Shown here piece by piece: positions 45,812 through 54,720 of a DNA stretch of 57,693 nt. The DNA is taken from positions 1 through 57,693 of the forward strand of contig JAUXPJ010000016.1 in NCBI GenBank assembly GCA_030683815.1. Direction: 5' to 3'. The translations under genes and the position numbers were made by a program. This DNA is from Flavobacteriaceae bacterium (GTDB taxonomy: Bacteria > Bacteroidota > Bacteroidia > Flavobacteriales > Flavobacteriaceae). Numbering within the stretch: position 1 is the stretch's first letter; every line of letters begins with the position of its first letter. Under the pieces are notes generated by a model. It made no database searches, was not told the DNA's origin, and worked only from the letters and a program-made list of their open reading frames with translations.

Positions 45812-46309
45812 ATGAAAAAAATCTTACTTTTATCGGATACACACGGATTTATTGATGAACAGATATTAAAATTTGTAAAACTGGCCGATGAAGTTTGGCA
45901 TGCGGGAGATATCGGAAATATTGCTGTTGCTGATGAAATTCTAAAATACAAACCACTAAAGGCAGTTTACGGAAATATTGACGATACAATTTTACGAGCC
46001 GAATTTCCTTTAGACAATCGATTTATGTGTGAAGATTTATCGGTTTGGATTACTCATATTGGTGGTTATCCTAATCATTATGATGCCAGAATCAGACAAG
46101 AAATAAAAGAAAATCCGCCCATGTTGTTTATCAGCGGTCATTCGCATATTTTAAAAGTGATGTCTGATAAAAAACTAAATTTGTTACACATGAATCCGGG
46201 TGCTGCCGGTAAAAGCGGATTTCATACGGTAAGAACTATGTTACGGTTTTCCATATCAGGAAAAGATATTAAAGATTTGGAAATAATTGAACTAGAAACT
46301 AGAAAATAA
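45812..46309 (+). CDS. YfcE/MJ0936-type phosphodiesterase
   Basis: A 165-residue small calcineurin-fold phosphodiesterase with all metal-binding motifs: LLSDTHGF (5-12), WHAGDIGN, VYGNID, ITHIGG and ISGHSH. Members cleave simple phosphodiesters in vitro; the natural substrate is unknown. It is divergent from truA and convergent with the broken response regulator gene, with a terminator between. Confidence 0.93.
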   Translation: MKKILLLSDTHGFIDEQILKFVKLADEVWHAGDIGNIAVADEILKYKPLKAVYGNIDDTILRAEFPLDNRFMCEDLSVWITHIGGYPNHYDARIRQEIKENPPMLFISGHSHILKVMSDKKLNLLHMNPGAAGKSGFHTVRTMLRFSISGKDIKDLEIIELETRK

Positions 46310-46312
46310 AAA

Positions 46313-46362
46313 AAAGGAGAGTTTAGATTTCGAAATACCGTATCTAAATTGCTCTCTCCTTT
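46313..46362. terminator. Terminator between convergent genes
   Basis: AAAGGAGAG (46313-46321) pairs with CTCTCCTTT (46354-46362), and an inner TTTAGAT/ATCTAAA stem (46322-46328 with 46342-46348) extends it after a 5-base bulge. On the minus strand the stem is followed by eight T residues, so it mainly ends the response regulator transcript; on the plus strand it may slow polymerase after the phosphodiesterase gene. Confidence 0.75.
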
Positions 46363-46375
46363 CCCCCCTAATATT

Positions 46376-47046
46376 TTAAACTAAGTCGTTTTTGGCAGCG
46401 TATAATGCTAAACCAACTACATTCCTAACATTTAATTTTTTAATCAAATTTTTCCGATGTGTTTCTACCGTATTGGAACTGATAAACAACTCTTCGGCTA
46501 TTTCTCTTGTACTATTTTGTTGAGCAATTAACTTTAAAACTTGTATTTCTCTCTCAGTTAAAGAACTTGTTAAAATCCCATCCTGATTCTTATTTGCTCC
46601 ATTTAAACCTGTTTTCTTAGCAAAACTTTTGATGATCAACTCTTGAATACTCGGTCCGAAATATTCATCATCATGAATCACAGATCTGATGGCATTTGAA
46701 ATATGTTTTCCTGCACATTTTTTGGCAATAAATCCTTTGACTCCTAATTTAATTACCTCTTTTATCAACTTGATATCATCATAACTAGACAATACCACAG
46801 TGGGTTGATATCGATTTTTTTGCTTCAGAAATTCAAGAACTTCTATGCCGCTTACCCCCGGCATATTGATATCTAATATTAAAACATCACAACTATTATT
46901 GTTGAACCAATTAATCAGTTCATTTCCATCACTAGAATATCCCCATTAACCTGAATATCATCTTCGTCTTCTAACACTGCTATGATACCATCAATAATGA
47001 TTTTATGATCATCGGCAATATGAACAGAAATTTTTCTTGATTTCAT
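46376..47046 (-). pseudogene. LuxR-type response regulator, frameshifted
   Basis: Two reading frames together make one NarL/LuxR-type response regulator. From ATG 47046 the first frame gives MKSRKISVHIADDHKIIIDG ... DIQVNG and then runs to a stop soon after a GGGG run (46941-46944). Removing two G residues there joins it to YSSDGNELINWFNN, the phospho-acceptor LDINMPG and the rest of the protein, which aligns without gaps to receiver domains. The C-terminal half has an intact helix-turn-helix (LTEREIQVLKLIAQ ... SSNTVETHRKNLIKKLNV). The total of 671 bases is two more than a whole number of codons. No histidine kinase is adjacent. It may be a real lesion, a phase-variable run or a sequencing error. 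Confidence 0.85.
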
Positions 47047-47131
47047 TCTGTGCGAATTTACAGGTAATTTTTTCCCCTTCCAATCACTAAATGTATGATA
47101 TTTTTAGTTAACTGAAAACCGTTAGATAACA

Positions 47132-47159
47132 AGAAACCCATCTTTTCAAATGGGTTTCT
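47132..47159 (-). terminator. Hairpin after the DUF4293 gene
   Basis: AGAAACCCAT (47132-47141) pairs with ATGGGTTTCT (47150-47159) around an 8-base loop, 26 bases beyond the DUF4293 stop. On the minus strand the stem ends in TTTCTTGTT, a fairly weak U-tract. Confidence 0.6.
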
Positions 47160-47184
47160 ACACTAAATATACTAAAATAAAACT

Positions 47185-47619
47185 TTACCTTAATCTATCA
47201 ACAGATTTTACGAGCTCTTCATCCTTTTTAACAGCTCTATTGGATAACAAAATTAATCCAAAAGAAATAATCGGAATGAACAACCCAATACCTTTCACAG
47301 AAATCGAAATTTCTCCAGATAAGCTTTGTAAATAGAATATAAGAATAAAAATTATTAACAAATTGAAAACTAAATTAAAGCGTCCTAATAACAACTGTTT
47401 TTTTCTATTTTGATATAAAAAAATAGTTATAAATGACAGTAAAGAAGAACTGTAAAACAGGATTCCAACAATCAAAAGCAAATAATTATTTGATGTAAAA
47501 AAATCTGCAAAATTGATTAAACTACCTTCACTATTTAACCAGAAACTTGTAAAAAGCACAATGACTCCCGAAAGCAATGAGGCTCCCAATAAATATAATG
47601 ATTGAATACGCTGAATCAT
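47185..47619 (-). CDS. DUF4293 membrane protein
   Basis: A 144-residue protein with four hydrophobic helices and a charged loop with NRKKQLLLGRFN, matching the Bacteroidota-specific DUF4293 family of unknown function. The start is placed at the ATG at 47619 (MIQRIQSLYLL), the conserved family start. A longer frame to 47646 is unlikely because a -7 box at 47636-47643 lies inside it. It is divergent from rho, a neighbour pair I recognise from flavobacteria. Confidence 0.88.
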   Translation of the reverse strand: MIQRIQSLYLLGASLLSGVIVLFTSFWLNSEGSLINFADFFTSNNYLLLIVGILFYSSSLLSFITIFLYQNRKKQLLLGRFNLVFNLLIIFILIFYLQSLSGEISISVKGIGLFIPIISFGLILLSNRAVKKDEELVKSVDRLR

Positions 47620-47635
47620 ACTTAAATTTGAAAAA

Positions 47636-47643
47636 CAAAAATA
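47636..47643 (-). promoter_or_regulatory. -7 box for the DUF4293 gene
   Basis: Minus-strand TATTTTTG matches TAnnTTTG and sits 16 bases upstream of the ATG at 47619. It supports the shorter start. Confidence 0.5.
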
Positions 47644-47689
47644 CATTAATCTTTTTAATGCTGTTTATATATTTAATAAAAAATAATTG

Positions 47690-47697
47690 TATATTTG
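47690..47697 (+). promoter_or_regulatory. -7 box for rho, with long leader
   Basis: TATATTTG matches TAnnTTTG. Transcription would begin near 47704, leaving a leader of about 106 bases before rho. The leader opens with a 6-bp hairpin AATAGC (47704-47709) / GCTATT (47719-47724). Confidence 0.5.
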
Positions 47698-47809
47698 TCT
47701 AATAATAGCCAAGTCTCTGCTATTTAACTGACTCCATCCAATTAACCATTTTGTATAATTTGACAATCATTTAAATTCTATAACCAATAATCTAATTTTT
47801 TAAAACCTA

Positions 47810-49492
47810 ATGTTTGATATTTCACAACTCAAGGAAAAAAACCTTGCTGAACTTTTGGAAATTGCTGAAAGCATTGACGTCCCTAAATTCAAAACTTTAA
47901 AGAAACAAGAATTAATTTATCAAATTCTTGATATTCAGGCAGCTAAACCAATTACTCCTGTAAATGTAAAGGCAAAAGAAGTAAACACAAAAAGAAAAAG
48001 GATTAAAAAACCAATTTCTAATGCTTTACCTGAAAAAGATGTTCCTCAAAATCTTTTCTCCAATGATAATCCGGAAGCAACTAAAAGTATCGCTGAAGTA
48101 AATTCAGAACCTGTACAAAACATTTCAGTTGAAACAAAAACTGAAAAACATCCTGTTAAGATTCATAAACAAAAGAAACCACGCAAAATAATTACTAAAG
48201 ATGAAAGCCCAAAAATTGTTGAACTTAATTCTGAAGTTAAAGAAGTTGTTACTCCAGAAGTTTCAGTAATCTCTGTCGAGAAAAAACTTATTAAAAAACC
48301 TGAACACAACGAGGAAAAAGAAAAAGAAATCAATAAAATTAAACCTCAAAGTCGATATAAAGAACCAGATTTTGAGTTTGATGGAATTATAAAAAGTGAG
48401 GGTGTTTTAGAAATGATGCCTGATGGATATGGTTTCTTGCGTTCATCAGATTATAGCTATCTATCATCCCCTGATGATATTTATGTTTCAACTTCTCAAA
48501 TAAAATTATTTGGATTAAAAACCGGAGACACCGTTAACGGAAATGTGAGACCTCCAAAAGAAGGTGAAAAATATTTTCCTTTAATTCGTATTTCTAAAAT
48601 TAACGGTTTAAATCCAAATGTTGTCAGAGATCGAGTTTCTTTTGAGCATTTAACACCGTTATTTCCTGAAGAAAAATTCAATCTAGCCGGGCATAGAAGT
48701 ACGTTATCTACCAGAATCATAGATTTATTTTCACCTATCGGAAAAGGTCAGCGCGCCATGATTGTATCGCAACCTAAAACCGGTAAAACCATGTTGTTGA
48801 AAGATATTGCCAATGCAATTGCCGCCAATCACCCGGAAGTTTATCAAATTATTTTATTAATTGACGAACGCCCTGAAGAGGTAACTGATATGCAACGGAG
48901 TGTAAAAGGAGAAGTTGTTGCTTCTACTTTTGATGAACCTGCAGAAAAACATGTAAAAGTTGCTAATATTGTTTTAGAAAAAGCTAAAAGATTGGTTGAA
49001 TGTGGACATGATGTGGTTATTTTGTTAGATTCAATAACTCGTTTAGCGAGAGCTTATAACACTGTTTCACCGGCATCCGGCAAAATTTTATCTGGAGGTA
49101 TTGATGCCAATGCTTTACATAAACCTAAACGGTTTTTTGGTGCCGCCCGTAATATTGAAAATGGAGGTTCTTTAACTATTGTCGCAACAGCTTTAACTGA
49201 TACTGGTTCTAAAATGGATGAAGTTATCTTTGAAGAATTTAAAGGAACAGGGAATATGGAGCTTCAATTAGATAGAAATATTTCTAACAGAAGAATTTTT
49301 CCGGCAATTGATTTGGTTAAATCAAGCACCAGACGTGACGATTTATTACATGATGAAAACACACTACAACGCATGTGGGTATTGCGCAAATATCTTGCAG
49401 ATATGAACCCAATTGAAGCGATGGAATTCATAAGCAGCCGTATTAAAGGAACTCTTTCTAATCAAGAATTTTTAGTTTCTATGAGCAAATAA
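47810..49492 (+). CDS. rho: Transcription termination factor Rho
   Basis: Hexameric RNA helicase that ends transcription. The 560-residue protein has the Rho N-terminal helical domain (about 1-48), then a lysine/glutamate-rich insertion of about 140 residues (50-190), the RNA-binding cold-shock-like domain ([23 protein letters not shown] region cut at 20: [13 protein letters not shown]), Walker A QPKTGKTM near 320-327, and [15 protein letters not shown] with the Q- and R-loop region that follows. E. coli Rho has 419 residues; the insertion is typical of Bacteroidota. A 106-base leader may serve autoregulation. Confidence 0.97.
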   Translation: MFDISQLKEKNLAELLEIAESIDVPKFKTLKKQELIYQILDIQAAKPITPVNVKAKEVNTKRKRIKKPISNALPEKDVPQNLFSNDNPEATKSIAEVNSEPVQNISVETKTEKHPVKIHKQKKPRKIITKDESPKIVELNSEVKEVVTPEVSVISVEKKLIKKPEHNEEKEKEINKIKPQSRYKEPDFEFDGIIKSEGVLEMMPDGYGFLRSSDYSYLSSPDDIYVSTSQIKLFGLKTGDTVNGNVRPPKEGEKYFPLIRISKINGLNPNVVRDRVSFEHLTPLFPEEKFNLAGHRSTLSTRIIDLFSPIGKGQRAMIVSQPKTGKTMLLKDIANAIAANHPEVYQIILLIDERPEEVTDMQRSVKGEVVASTFDEPAEKHVKVANIVLEKAKRLVECGHDVVILLDSITRLARAYNTVSPASGKILSGGIDANALHKPKRFFGAARNIENGGSLTIVATALTDTGSKMDEVIFEEFKGTGNMELQLDRNISNRRIFPAIDLVKSSTRRDDLLHDENTLQRMWVLRKYLADMNPIEAMEFISSRIKGTLSNQEFLVSMSK

Positions 49493-49537
49493 TTTATAAT
49501 ATTTAGATATAAAAAAAGCGAGCAATTAGACTGTTTT

Positions 49538-49813
49538 TTATATTATTTCAGCTGAAAGTCCCAACTCTAAAAGCTTGGAACATCTTGGCTTTAAATCGGA
49601 TAATTCCCCTGTTTTAACGGTACATTTTCCTTTGTAATGTACAATTAGCGCACATTGATGGGCTTGTTCATCGGTATGTTCACAAATACTGATCAAGGAA
49701 TCAATTACAAAATCAAAGGTATTGACATCATCATTAAAAAGCACTAATTCGTGTTGGAGTTCTAATTCCTCTAAAACAGCAATCGATTCTTGTTCTTTTC
49801 GTTTTGTATTCAT
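49538..49813 (-). CDS. clpS: ClpS adaptor protein
   Basis: ClpS delivers N-degron substrates to ClpAP/ClpCP. The 91-residue product has the core LFNDDVNTFDFVIDSL and the HQCALIVHYKGKCTVKTG motif that holds the substrate pocket. The ATG at 49813 (MNTKRKEQES) is preferred over the longest frame at 49831 because family members start with a short charged tail. It ends the oppB-like/tpiA/prmA run and converges with rho; an AT-rich inverted repeat (49507-49516 with 49534-49543) may separate them. Confidence 0.9.
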   Translation of the reverse strand: MNTKRKEQESIAVLEELELQHELVLFNDDVNTFDFVIDSLISICEHTDEQAHQCALIVHYKGKCTVKTGELSDLKPRCSKLLELGLSAEII

Positions 49814-49893
49814 TCTGAAATCTCTCATCATCCTTTATTTATTTGGTAAAATTAAACCATCTGAATCAAATAATATACCAAATTTAATTGAAT

Positions 49894-50724
49894 TTAATTT
49901 TTAATATACCGAAGTGAAGCCCAATTATTGCGCTCTTTTTGAGCGTCGTATTTCAATCCGTACTTCACCATTTCGGCATCTAAAACAGGGATATCTTCTG
50001 TGTAAAATCCACTTAAAAGTAAAACACCATTTGCATTTAGACATTTGGCATATTGATTCATATCAGCTAACAGCACATTTCTGTTGATGTTGGCAATGAT
50101 TACATCGTACCTTTTATCTTTTAACAATTCAACATCACCTTGATAAACTGAAATATGTTCACATTGATTACGTTCTAAATTTTCAATTGAATTTTCAAAA
50201 CACCACTCGTCAATATCAATGGCATCAATAGGTTTGGCGTCGCGCATCTCGGCAAAAATGGCTAAAATTCCGGTACCGGAACCCATATCTAAGGTTTTTT
50301 TATCGGTTAAATCAACTTCTAATAATTGCTGAATCATCATATGAGTTGTTTCATGATGTCCGGTTCCAAAACTCATCTTTGGTTCTATAATAATGTCATA
50401 TTTTAACGGAGGATTTTCGTGAAAAGGAGCGCGAATACTCACCAAACCATCCACTTCAATCGGATTAAAATTCTTTTCCCATTCGATATTCCAATTAACC
50501 TGTTCAATCACTTTCGAAGTATATGAAATGGAAAATTCATCCGAAGTTAAAATTTGAATCTCTTCCAAAATGTGCTCATTCCATTCCTCTTGTTGAATGT
50601 ATGCCAAAACACCTTGTTCGTTTTCGACAAAACTTTCAAAACCGACTTCTCCTAATTCTGCAATTAATATTTCGGCAACCGGTTCTAAAGGACTTATTTT
50701 AAAATCGTATTCTATATAATTCAT
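49894..50724 (-). CDS. prmA: Ribosomal protein L11 methyltransferase PrmA
   Basis: PrmA trimethylates ribosomal protein L11. The 276-residue enzyme has an N-terminal substrate-recognition domain (about 1-95), then the hallmark FGTGHHETTHMM, the SAM-binding LDMGSGTGILAIFA and the NINRNVLL motif. tpiA is one base upstream. Confidence 0.95.
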   Translation of the reverse strand: MNYIEYDFKISPLEPVAEILIAELGEVGFESFVENEQGVLAYIQQEEWNEHILEEIQILTSDEFSISYTSKVIEQVNWNIEWEKNFNPIEVDGLVSIRAPFHENPPLKYDIIIEPKMSFGTGHHETTHMMIQQLLEVDLTDKKTLDMGSGTGILAIFAEMRDAKPIDAIDIDEWCFENSIENLERNQCEHISVYQGDVELLKDKRYDVIIANINRNVLLADMNQYAKCLNANGVLLLSGFYTEDIPVLDAEMVKYGLKYDAQKERNNWASLRYIKN

Positions 50725-50725
50725 C

Positions 50726-51484
50726 TTAAATGGAATTATAAATAGTTAAAAATTCTTCTGAATTTAAAGCCGCACCACCTATTAAACCACCGTCAACATC
50801 CAAATTTGAAAGCAATTCTTTGGCGTTGGACGCTTTCATACTTCCGCCGTATAAAATGGAAATTGTATTCGCTAATTCTTGTGAATAGTTTTTTGCTATT
50901 AAATTTCGGATAAATAAATGCATTTCTTGTGCTTGTTCCGGTGAAGCGGTTTCTCCGGTTCCGATAGCCCAAACGGGTTCATATGCCAAAACAATTTGAT
51001 TCCAAGCGGAGTTTTTAAGTTGAAACAGCGCTTTTGAAAGTTGCGCTTCCACCACATTAAAATGATTTTCTGATTTTCTATCGGCTAATTGTTCGCCAAA
51101 ACAAAAAATAACTTCCAATTCATTTTGAATCGCTGTTTCTACTTTCTTCGCCAACAATTCATCGGTTTCATTAAAAAAAGTTCTGCGTTCTGAATGACCA
51201 ATAATGACCGTTTTTATTCCGATGGATTTTAACATGGATGCTGAAACTTCCCCGGTAAAAGCGCCACTTTGTTCAAAGTGCATATTTTGCGCGGCCACTT
51301 CAATTACAGAATCTTTAACCCATTCATTTACAGGATATAGATTTACAAAAGAAGGCGAAACGATTATTCTTTTTTCGGTTGATTTTTTATCGACTAATCC
51401 GTTTAATAAATTTGTTATCAACAGTTTAGACGCTCCTAAATCATTATTCATTTTCCAGTTTCCTGCTATGATGTATTTTCTCAT
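50726..51484 (-). CDS. tpiA: Triosephosphate isomerase TpiA
   Basis: Interconverts dihydroxyacetone phosphate and glyceraldehyde 3-phosphate. The 252-residue TIM barrel has GNWKMN with the catalytic Lys (8-13), the electrophile His in IIGHSERR, the catalytic Glu in YEPVWAIGTG and the phosphate loop YGGSM with GGLIGGA. It lies one base after the ABC permease gene and one base before prmA. Confidence 0.98.
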   Translation of the reverse strand: MRKYIIAGNWKMNNDLGASKLLITNLLNGLVDKKSTEKRIIVSPSFVNLYPVNEWVKDSVIEVAAQNMHFEQSGAFTGEVSASMLKSIGIKTVIIGHSERRTFFNETDELLAKKVETAIQNELEVIFCFGEQLADRKSENHFNVVEAQLSKALFQLKNSAWNQIVLAYEPVWAIGTGETASPEQAQEMHLFIRNLIAKNYSQELANTISILYGGSMKASNAKELLSNLDVDGGLIGGAALNSEEFLTIYNSI

Positions 51485-51485
51485 T

Positions 51486-52571
51486 TTATTTATTTTTATC
51501 GCTTAATTTCGGGTCTAACCAGGTGTAAATAATATCTACAAAAATATTGATAATTATAAACATAGCGGCAATTAAAAGCACACTTCCCATAATTACAGGC
51601 AAATCTAAGGTATTTAAGGCATCTACAATTTCTTTACCCAAACCGTTCCAATTGAAGATATATTCTACAAAAACCGCTCCGGCTAACAAGGATGCAAACC
51701 AACCGGAAATGGCTGTAACAACAGGATTTAGGGCATTTTTTAACGCATGTGTTTTAACAATTTTATATGATGAAAGTCCTTTTGCTTTGGCCGTTCTGAT
51801 GTAATCTTTGGATAATTCTTCCAACAATGAATTTCTTGTTAATTGCACAATTACCGCCAACGGTCGGATACCTAAAACAAAGGATGGTAATATCAAGTTT
51901 CTCCATTGAATGGAAATGGTTTCGCCAAAATCATCGACTTCATACAAACTTCCCGTCATATTTAAATTGGTGTATTCATGGAGGATAAATCCGAAAAACC
52001 AGGCAAAAAGTACCGCGGCAAAAAAGGAAGGAATACTCATTCCTAAAGTGCTTAATAAGGCAATAAAACGATCTGTAATACTATCTTTAAATACCGCCGA
52101 AAAAATTCCTAAAACAATTCCAAGTACAATAGCAATAAACATAGACGATACCGCCAAAATAGCTGTATTTGGAAATGTTTCGGCAATAACTTCTGTAACT
52201 TTTTTGCCGTTTTTTTGAAAAGATTCACGCAAATAAGGTGCTTTTAATACAATAGAAAATGAATTGGTTTCCATTATTTTTATAGATGATTGATATTTTT
52301 CGGCATCTGCAAAAGTATAGGAATTTACATCGGCACGGTGATAAGAAATAGGCGATAAATCGTTTAAATAGTAGAAATACTGTTGATAAACAGGTTTATC
52401 AAATGCATATTTTTTACGAATGTTTTGCAATTGTTCACTGTCTTCCCGCTGATCCAACATCATACGCGCCGGATCTCCGGGCAATACGTTAAATAAAAAA
52501 AAGATAACAGTTACCACCCCAAAAAGAGTGAGCAAACCGTAAAATATTTTTTGAAGCACTTTTTGCAACAT
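51486..52571 (-). CDS. OppB/DppB-type ABC transporter permease
   Basis: A 361-residue membrane subunit of an oligopeptide/nickel-type importer. The N-terminal helix and FLFNVLPGDPARMML motif are typical of the OppB group; the C-terminal half has five helices and the EAA loop (DYIRTAKAKGLSSYKIVKTHALKNAL) region that contacts the ATPase, here written in part as RTAKAKGLS. An insertion of about 60 residues after the first helix is characteristic of Bacteroidota. No OppA, OppC, OppD or OppF gene is adjacent, so it is an orphan subunit in a tpiA operon. Confidence 0.9.
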   Translation of the reverse strand: MLQKVLQKIFYGLLTLFGVVTVIFFLFNVLPGDPARMMLDQREDSEQLQNIRKKYAFDKPVYQQYFYYLNDLSPISYHRADVNSYTFADAEKYQSSIKIMETNSFSIVLKAPYLRESFQKNGKKVTEVIAETFPNTAILAVSSMFIAIVLGIVLGIFSAVFKDSITDRFIALLSTLGMSIPSFFAAVLFAWFFGFILHEYTNLNMTGSLYEVDDFGETISIQWRNLILPSFVLGIRPLAVIVQLTRNSLLEELSKDYIRTAKAKGLSSYKIVKTHALKNALNPVVTAISGWFASLLAGAVFVEYIFNWNGLGKEIVDALNTLDLPVIMGSVLLIAAMFIIINIFVDIIYTWLDPKLSDKNK

Positions 52572-52763
52572 CTTATTTCTTTTATATTAAATCTACGGTA
52601 ATATATAGGGAAAAGAAAATGTGATAATAAATAGATTCTTATCACGATAATCTTTTTATCTATTATCTAAATTCTTTCATCTTGTTTATCGTACAAATAT
52701 TGAAATAATTTAGCGGATTCCCATCAATTAAAATTCCTATTTTTATAAAACTAATGAATAGCT

Positions 52764-52771
52764 TATTTTTG
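52764..52771 (+). promoter_or_regulatory. -7 box for pyrF
   Basis: TATTTTTG matches TAnnTTTG, 18 bases before the ATG at 52790. The upstream alternative ATG (52754) lies before the box, so the promoter supports the shorter start. Confidence 0.5.
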
Positions 52772-52789
52772 CATCATTATTTTATCTTC

Positions 52790-53620
52790 ATGACAACAGA
52801 AACACTTGTAAAAAACATTAAGTCAAAAAAATCTTTTCTTTGTATCGGGTTGGATCCTGATTTGACTAAAATTCCGAAACATTTATTATCCGAAGAAGAT
52901 CCAATTTTTGAGTTTAATAAACAATTGATTGATGCCACAAATCATTTAACCGTTGCCTATAAATCTAATACTGCTTTTTACGAAGCTTATGGTGTAAAAG
53001 GATGGGTCTCTTTGGAAAAAACCATCAATTATCTCAACATAAATTATCCTGAAATTTTTACTATTGCTGATGCAAAACGAGGTGACATAGGCAATACATC
53101 TACTAAATATGCTGAAGCATTTTTTACAGCAATGAATTTTGATGCGATTACAGTTTCTCCATATATGGGAATAGATTCTGTAGAACCATTTTTAAATTTT
53201 GATGATAAGTTTACCATTTTATTGGCATTAACTTCCAATATTGGAAGTTACTGTTTTCAGGAAAAAATAATTAATGATATGACCTTATTTGAGCAAGTTT
53301 TAAAGGAATCATTAAAATGGAAAAATGCTCAAAATTTGATGTATGTAATTGGGGCAACTAAAGCTGAATCTCTTAAAAAAGTTAGAGCAATTGTTCCCAA
53401 TCATTTTTTATTAATTCCGGGAGTGGGAGCGCAAGGCGGAAGCTTAGAAGAAGTTTGCGAAAACGGGTTAAACCAACAAATTGGATTGTTAATCAATTCA
53501 TCCCGTGATATTATTTATGCCGGAAATCAACTTGATTTTGCTCTAAAATCGCAGGAAAAAGCAAAAGAATTACAATCAAAAATGGCAGAAATTTTATCGA
53601 AAAACGGACTCTATTTTTAG
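52790..53620 (+). CDS. pyrF: Orotidine 5'-phosphate decarboxylase PyrF (type 2)
   Basis: Last step of UMP synthesis. The 276-residue product has CIGLDPDLTKIP, the catalytic DAKRGDIGNTSTKYA of the type 2 subfamily and the phosphate-binding IPGVGAQGG segment. The start is set at the ATG at 52790 (MTTETLVKNI), because the longer frame would add a non-conserved hydrophobic tail and start upstream of the -7 box. It is divergent from the ABC permease gene. Confidence 0.96.
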   Translation: MTTETLVKNIKSKKSFLCIGLDPDLTKIPKHLLSEEDPIFEFNKQLIDATNHLTVAYKSNTAFYEAYGVKGWVSLEKTINYLNINYPEIFTIADAKRGDIGNTSTKYAEAFFTAMNFDAITVSPYMGIDSVEPFLNFDDKFTILLALTSNIGSYCFQEKIINDMTLFEQVLKESLKWKNAQNLMYVIGATKAESLKKVRAIVPNHFLLIPGVGAQGGSLEEVCENGLNQQIGLLINSSRDIIYAGNQLDFALKSQEKAKELQSKMAEILSKNGLYF

Positions 53621-53697
53621 CCGAATAACTAGCATTTCAAATTAACTGATATACTAATGTAGATGAAGTTGCCTTCTCAATATTCAAAATTATATAA

Positions 53698-54492
53698 ATG
53701 AATACTTATCTCGATCAACTTCAACGAATTATCACCATCAAATCAAAACCGCAACGCATTATTTCTTTGGTTCCTTCATTAACAGAATTACTTTTTGATT
53801 TTGGATTGGAAAAAGAATTGGTTGGGATAACTAACTTTTGCGTTCATCCGTATCATTTAAAATCGACTAAAACGATTGTGGGTGGAACGAAAAAAGTTGA
53901 TTTGGAAATTATCAAGGGTTTAAATCCTGATTTTATTTTGTGCGCTAAAGAAGAAAACACACCCAAAATGGTGGATGAGTTAGAAAAAATAACTACCGTT
54001 TTTGTAGCAGATATAAACAGTATAAAAGATTCTCTGGAACTTATTGATTTGTTGGGGAAAATCCTCTATCGTCAAACAGAATCCGAAAACTTGCTTCAAA
54101 AAATTGATTTTCAACTGACTCAATTCAAGAATTTTGCAAAATACCTGCCGCGTAAAAAAGTAGCCTATTTTATTTGGAAAAATCCTTGGATGGTAGCAGG
54201 TGGTGATAATTATATTAACGACCTGCTAAAACTCAATAATTTTATCAATGTTTATGAAGAAAAAGGACGTTATCCGGAAGTTGATATTCAAAAAATACGC
54301 ACCGATGGAAATCCGAAAATAGTATTGCTATCTACTGAACCTTATCATTTTAGAGATGAACACGCCTTTGAAATTGGCCGACATTCCAATCACGCTAAAA
54401 CAGTTTTTGTAGATGGAGAACTATTTTCTTGGTATGGATCCCGACTCTTAAAAGCGATTCCATATTTTAAGAAAATGCATGAATTACTCTAA
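53698..54492 (+). CDS. Helical-backbone metal receptor, BtuF-like
   Basis: A 264-residue protein with the periplasmic-binding fold of the vitamin B12/iron family: RIISLVPSLTELLF (19-32), LVGITNFCVHP, GGTKKVDLEIIKGLNPDFIL and a C-terminal lobe with VDGELFSWYGSRLL. Unlike transport-linked BtuF it has no signal peptide, so it should be cytosolic. Its ligand is unknown. It converges with the DUF5522 gene, with stops overlapping by four bases. Confidence 0.87.
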   Translation: MNTYLDQLQRIITIKSKPQRIISLVPSLTELLFDFGLEKELVGITNFCVHPYHLKSTKTIVGGTKKVDLEIIKGLNPDFILCAKEENTPKMVDELEKITTVFVADINSIKDSLELIDLLGKILYRQTESENLLQKIDFQLTQFKNFAKYLPRKKVAYFIWKNPWMVAGGDNYINDLLKLNNFINVYEEKGRYPEVDIQKIRTDGNPKIVLLSTEPYHFRDEHAFEIGRHSNHAKTVFVDGELFSWYGSRLLKAIPYFKKMHELL

Positions 54493-54650
54493 AAAGTTGA
54501 GCGTTTTTTGGTAAAAGTATCCGATTTGATATCGTATCCATACGGACAATGTTTACATCCGTTTTTGCAGCAATAACCTCTTTTTAACAAGTATTTTTCG
54601 GTAAAAACCTTGTATCCTTTTTCGTTAAAATAAAAATCTTCTGAATCCAT
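54489..54650 (-). CDS. DUF5522-type small cysteine-rich protein
   Basis: The 53-residue product carries RGYCCKNGCKHCPYGY, a compact cysteine cluster (Cys27, Cys28, Cys32, Cys35) typical of the DUF5522 family of unknown function, likely a metal-binding protein. The ATG at 54650 is chosen: the longest frame (to 54764) would run through the terminator of the DUF4136 gene and into its coding sequence. Confidence 0.85.
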   Translation of the reverse strand: MDSEDFYFNEKGYKVFTEKYLLKRGYCCKNGCKHCPYGYDIKSDTFTKKRSTF

Positions 54651-54678
54651 GGGTGTTTTTTCAACTTCAAAAATAAAA

Positions 54679-54702
54679 AAACGCACCTCATTCAGTGCGT
54701 TT
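54679..54702 (-). terminator. Intrinsic terminator of the DUF4136 gene
   Basis: AAACGCAC (54679-54686) pairs with GTGCGTTT (54695-54702) around an 8-base loop, 18 bases after the DUF4136 stop. On the minus strand it is followed by a T-rich tract. It also rules out the long version of the downstream DUF5522 frame. Confidence 0.8.
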
Positions 54703-54720
54703 GTTAGATTTAATCTCTCA

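Noticed and set aside
46376-46864. Short intact response regulator starting at an internal ATG
   Set aside because: It would lack the first half of the receiver domain, whose coding sequence is plainly present upstream in another frame.
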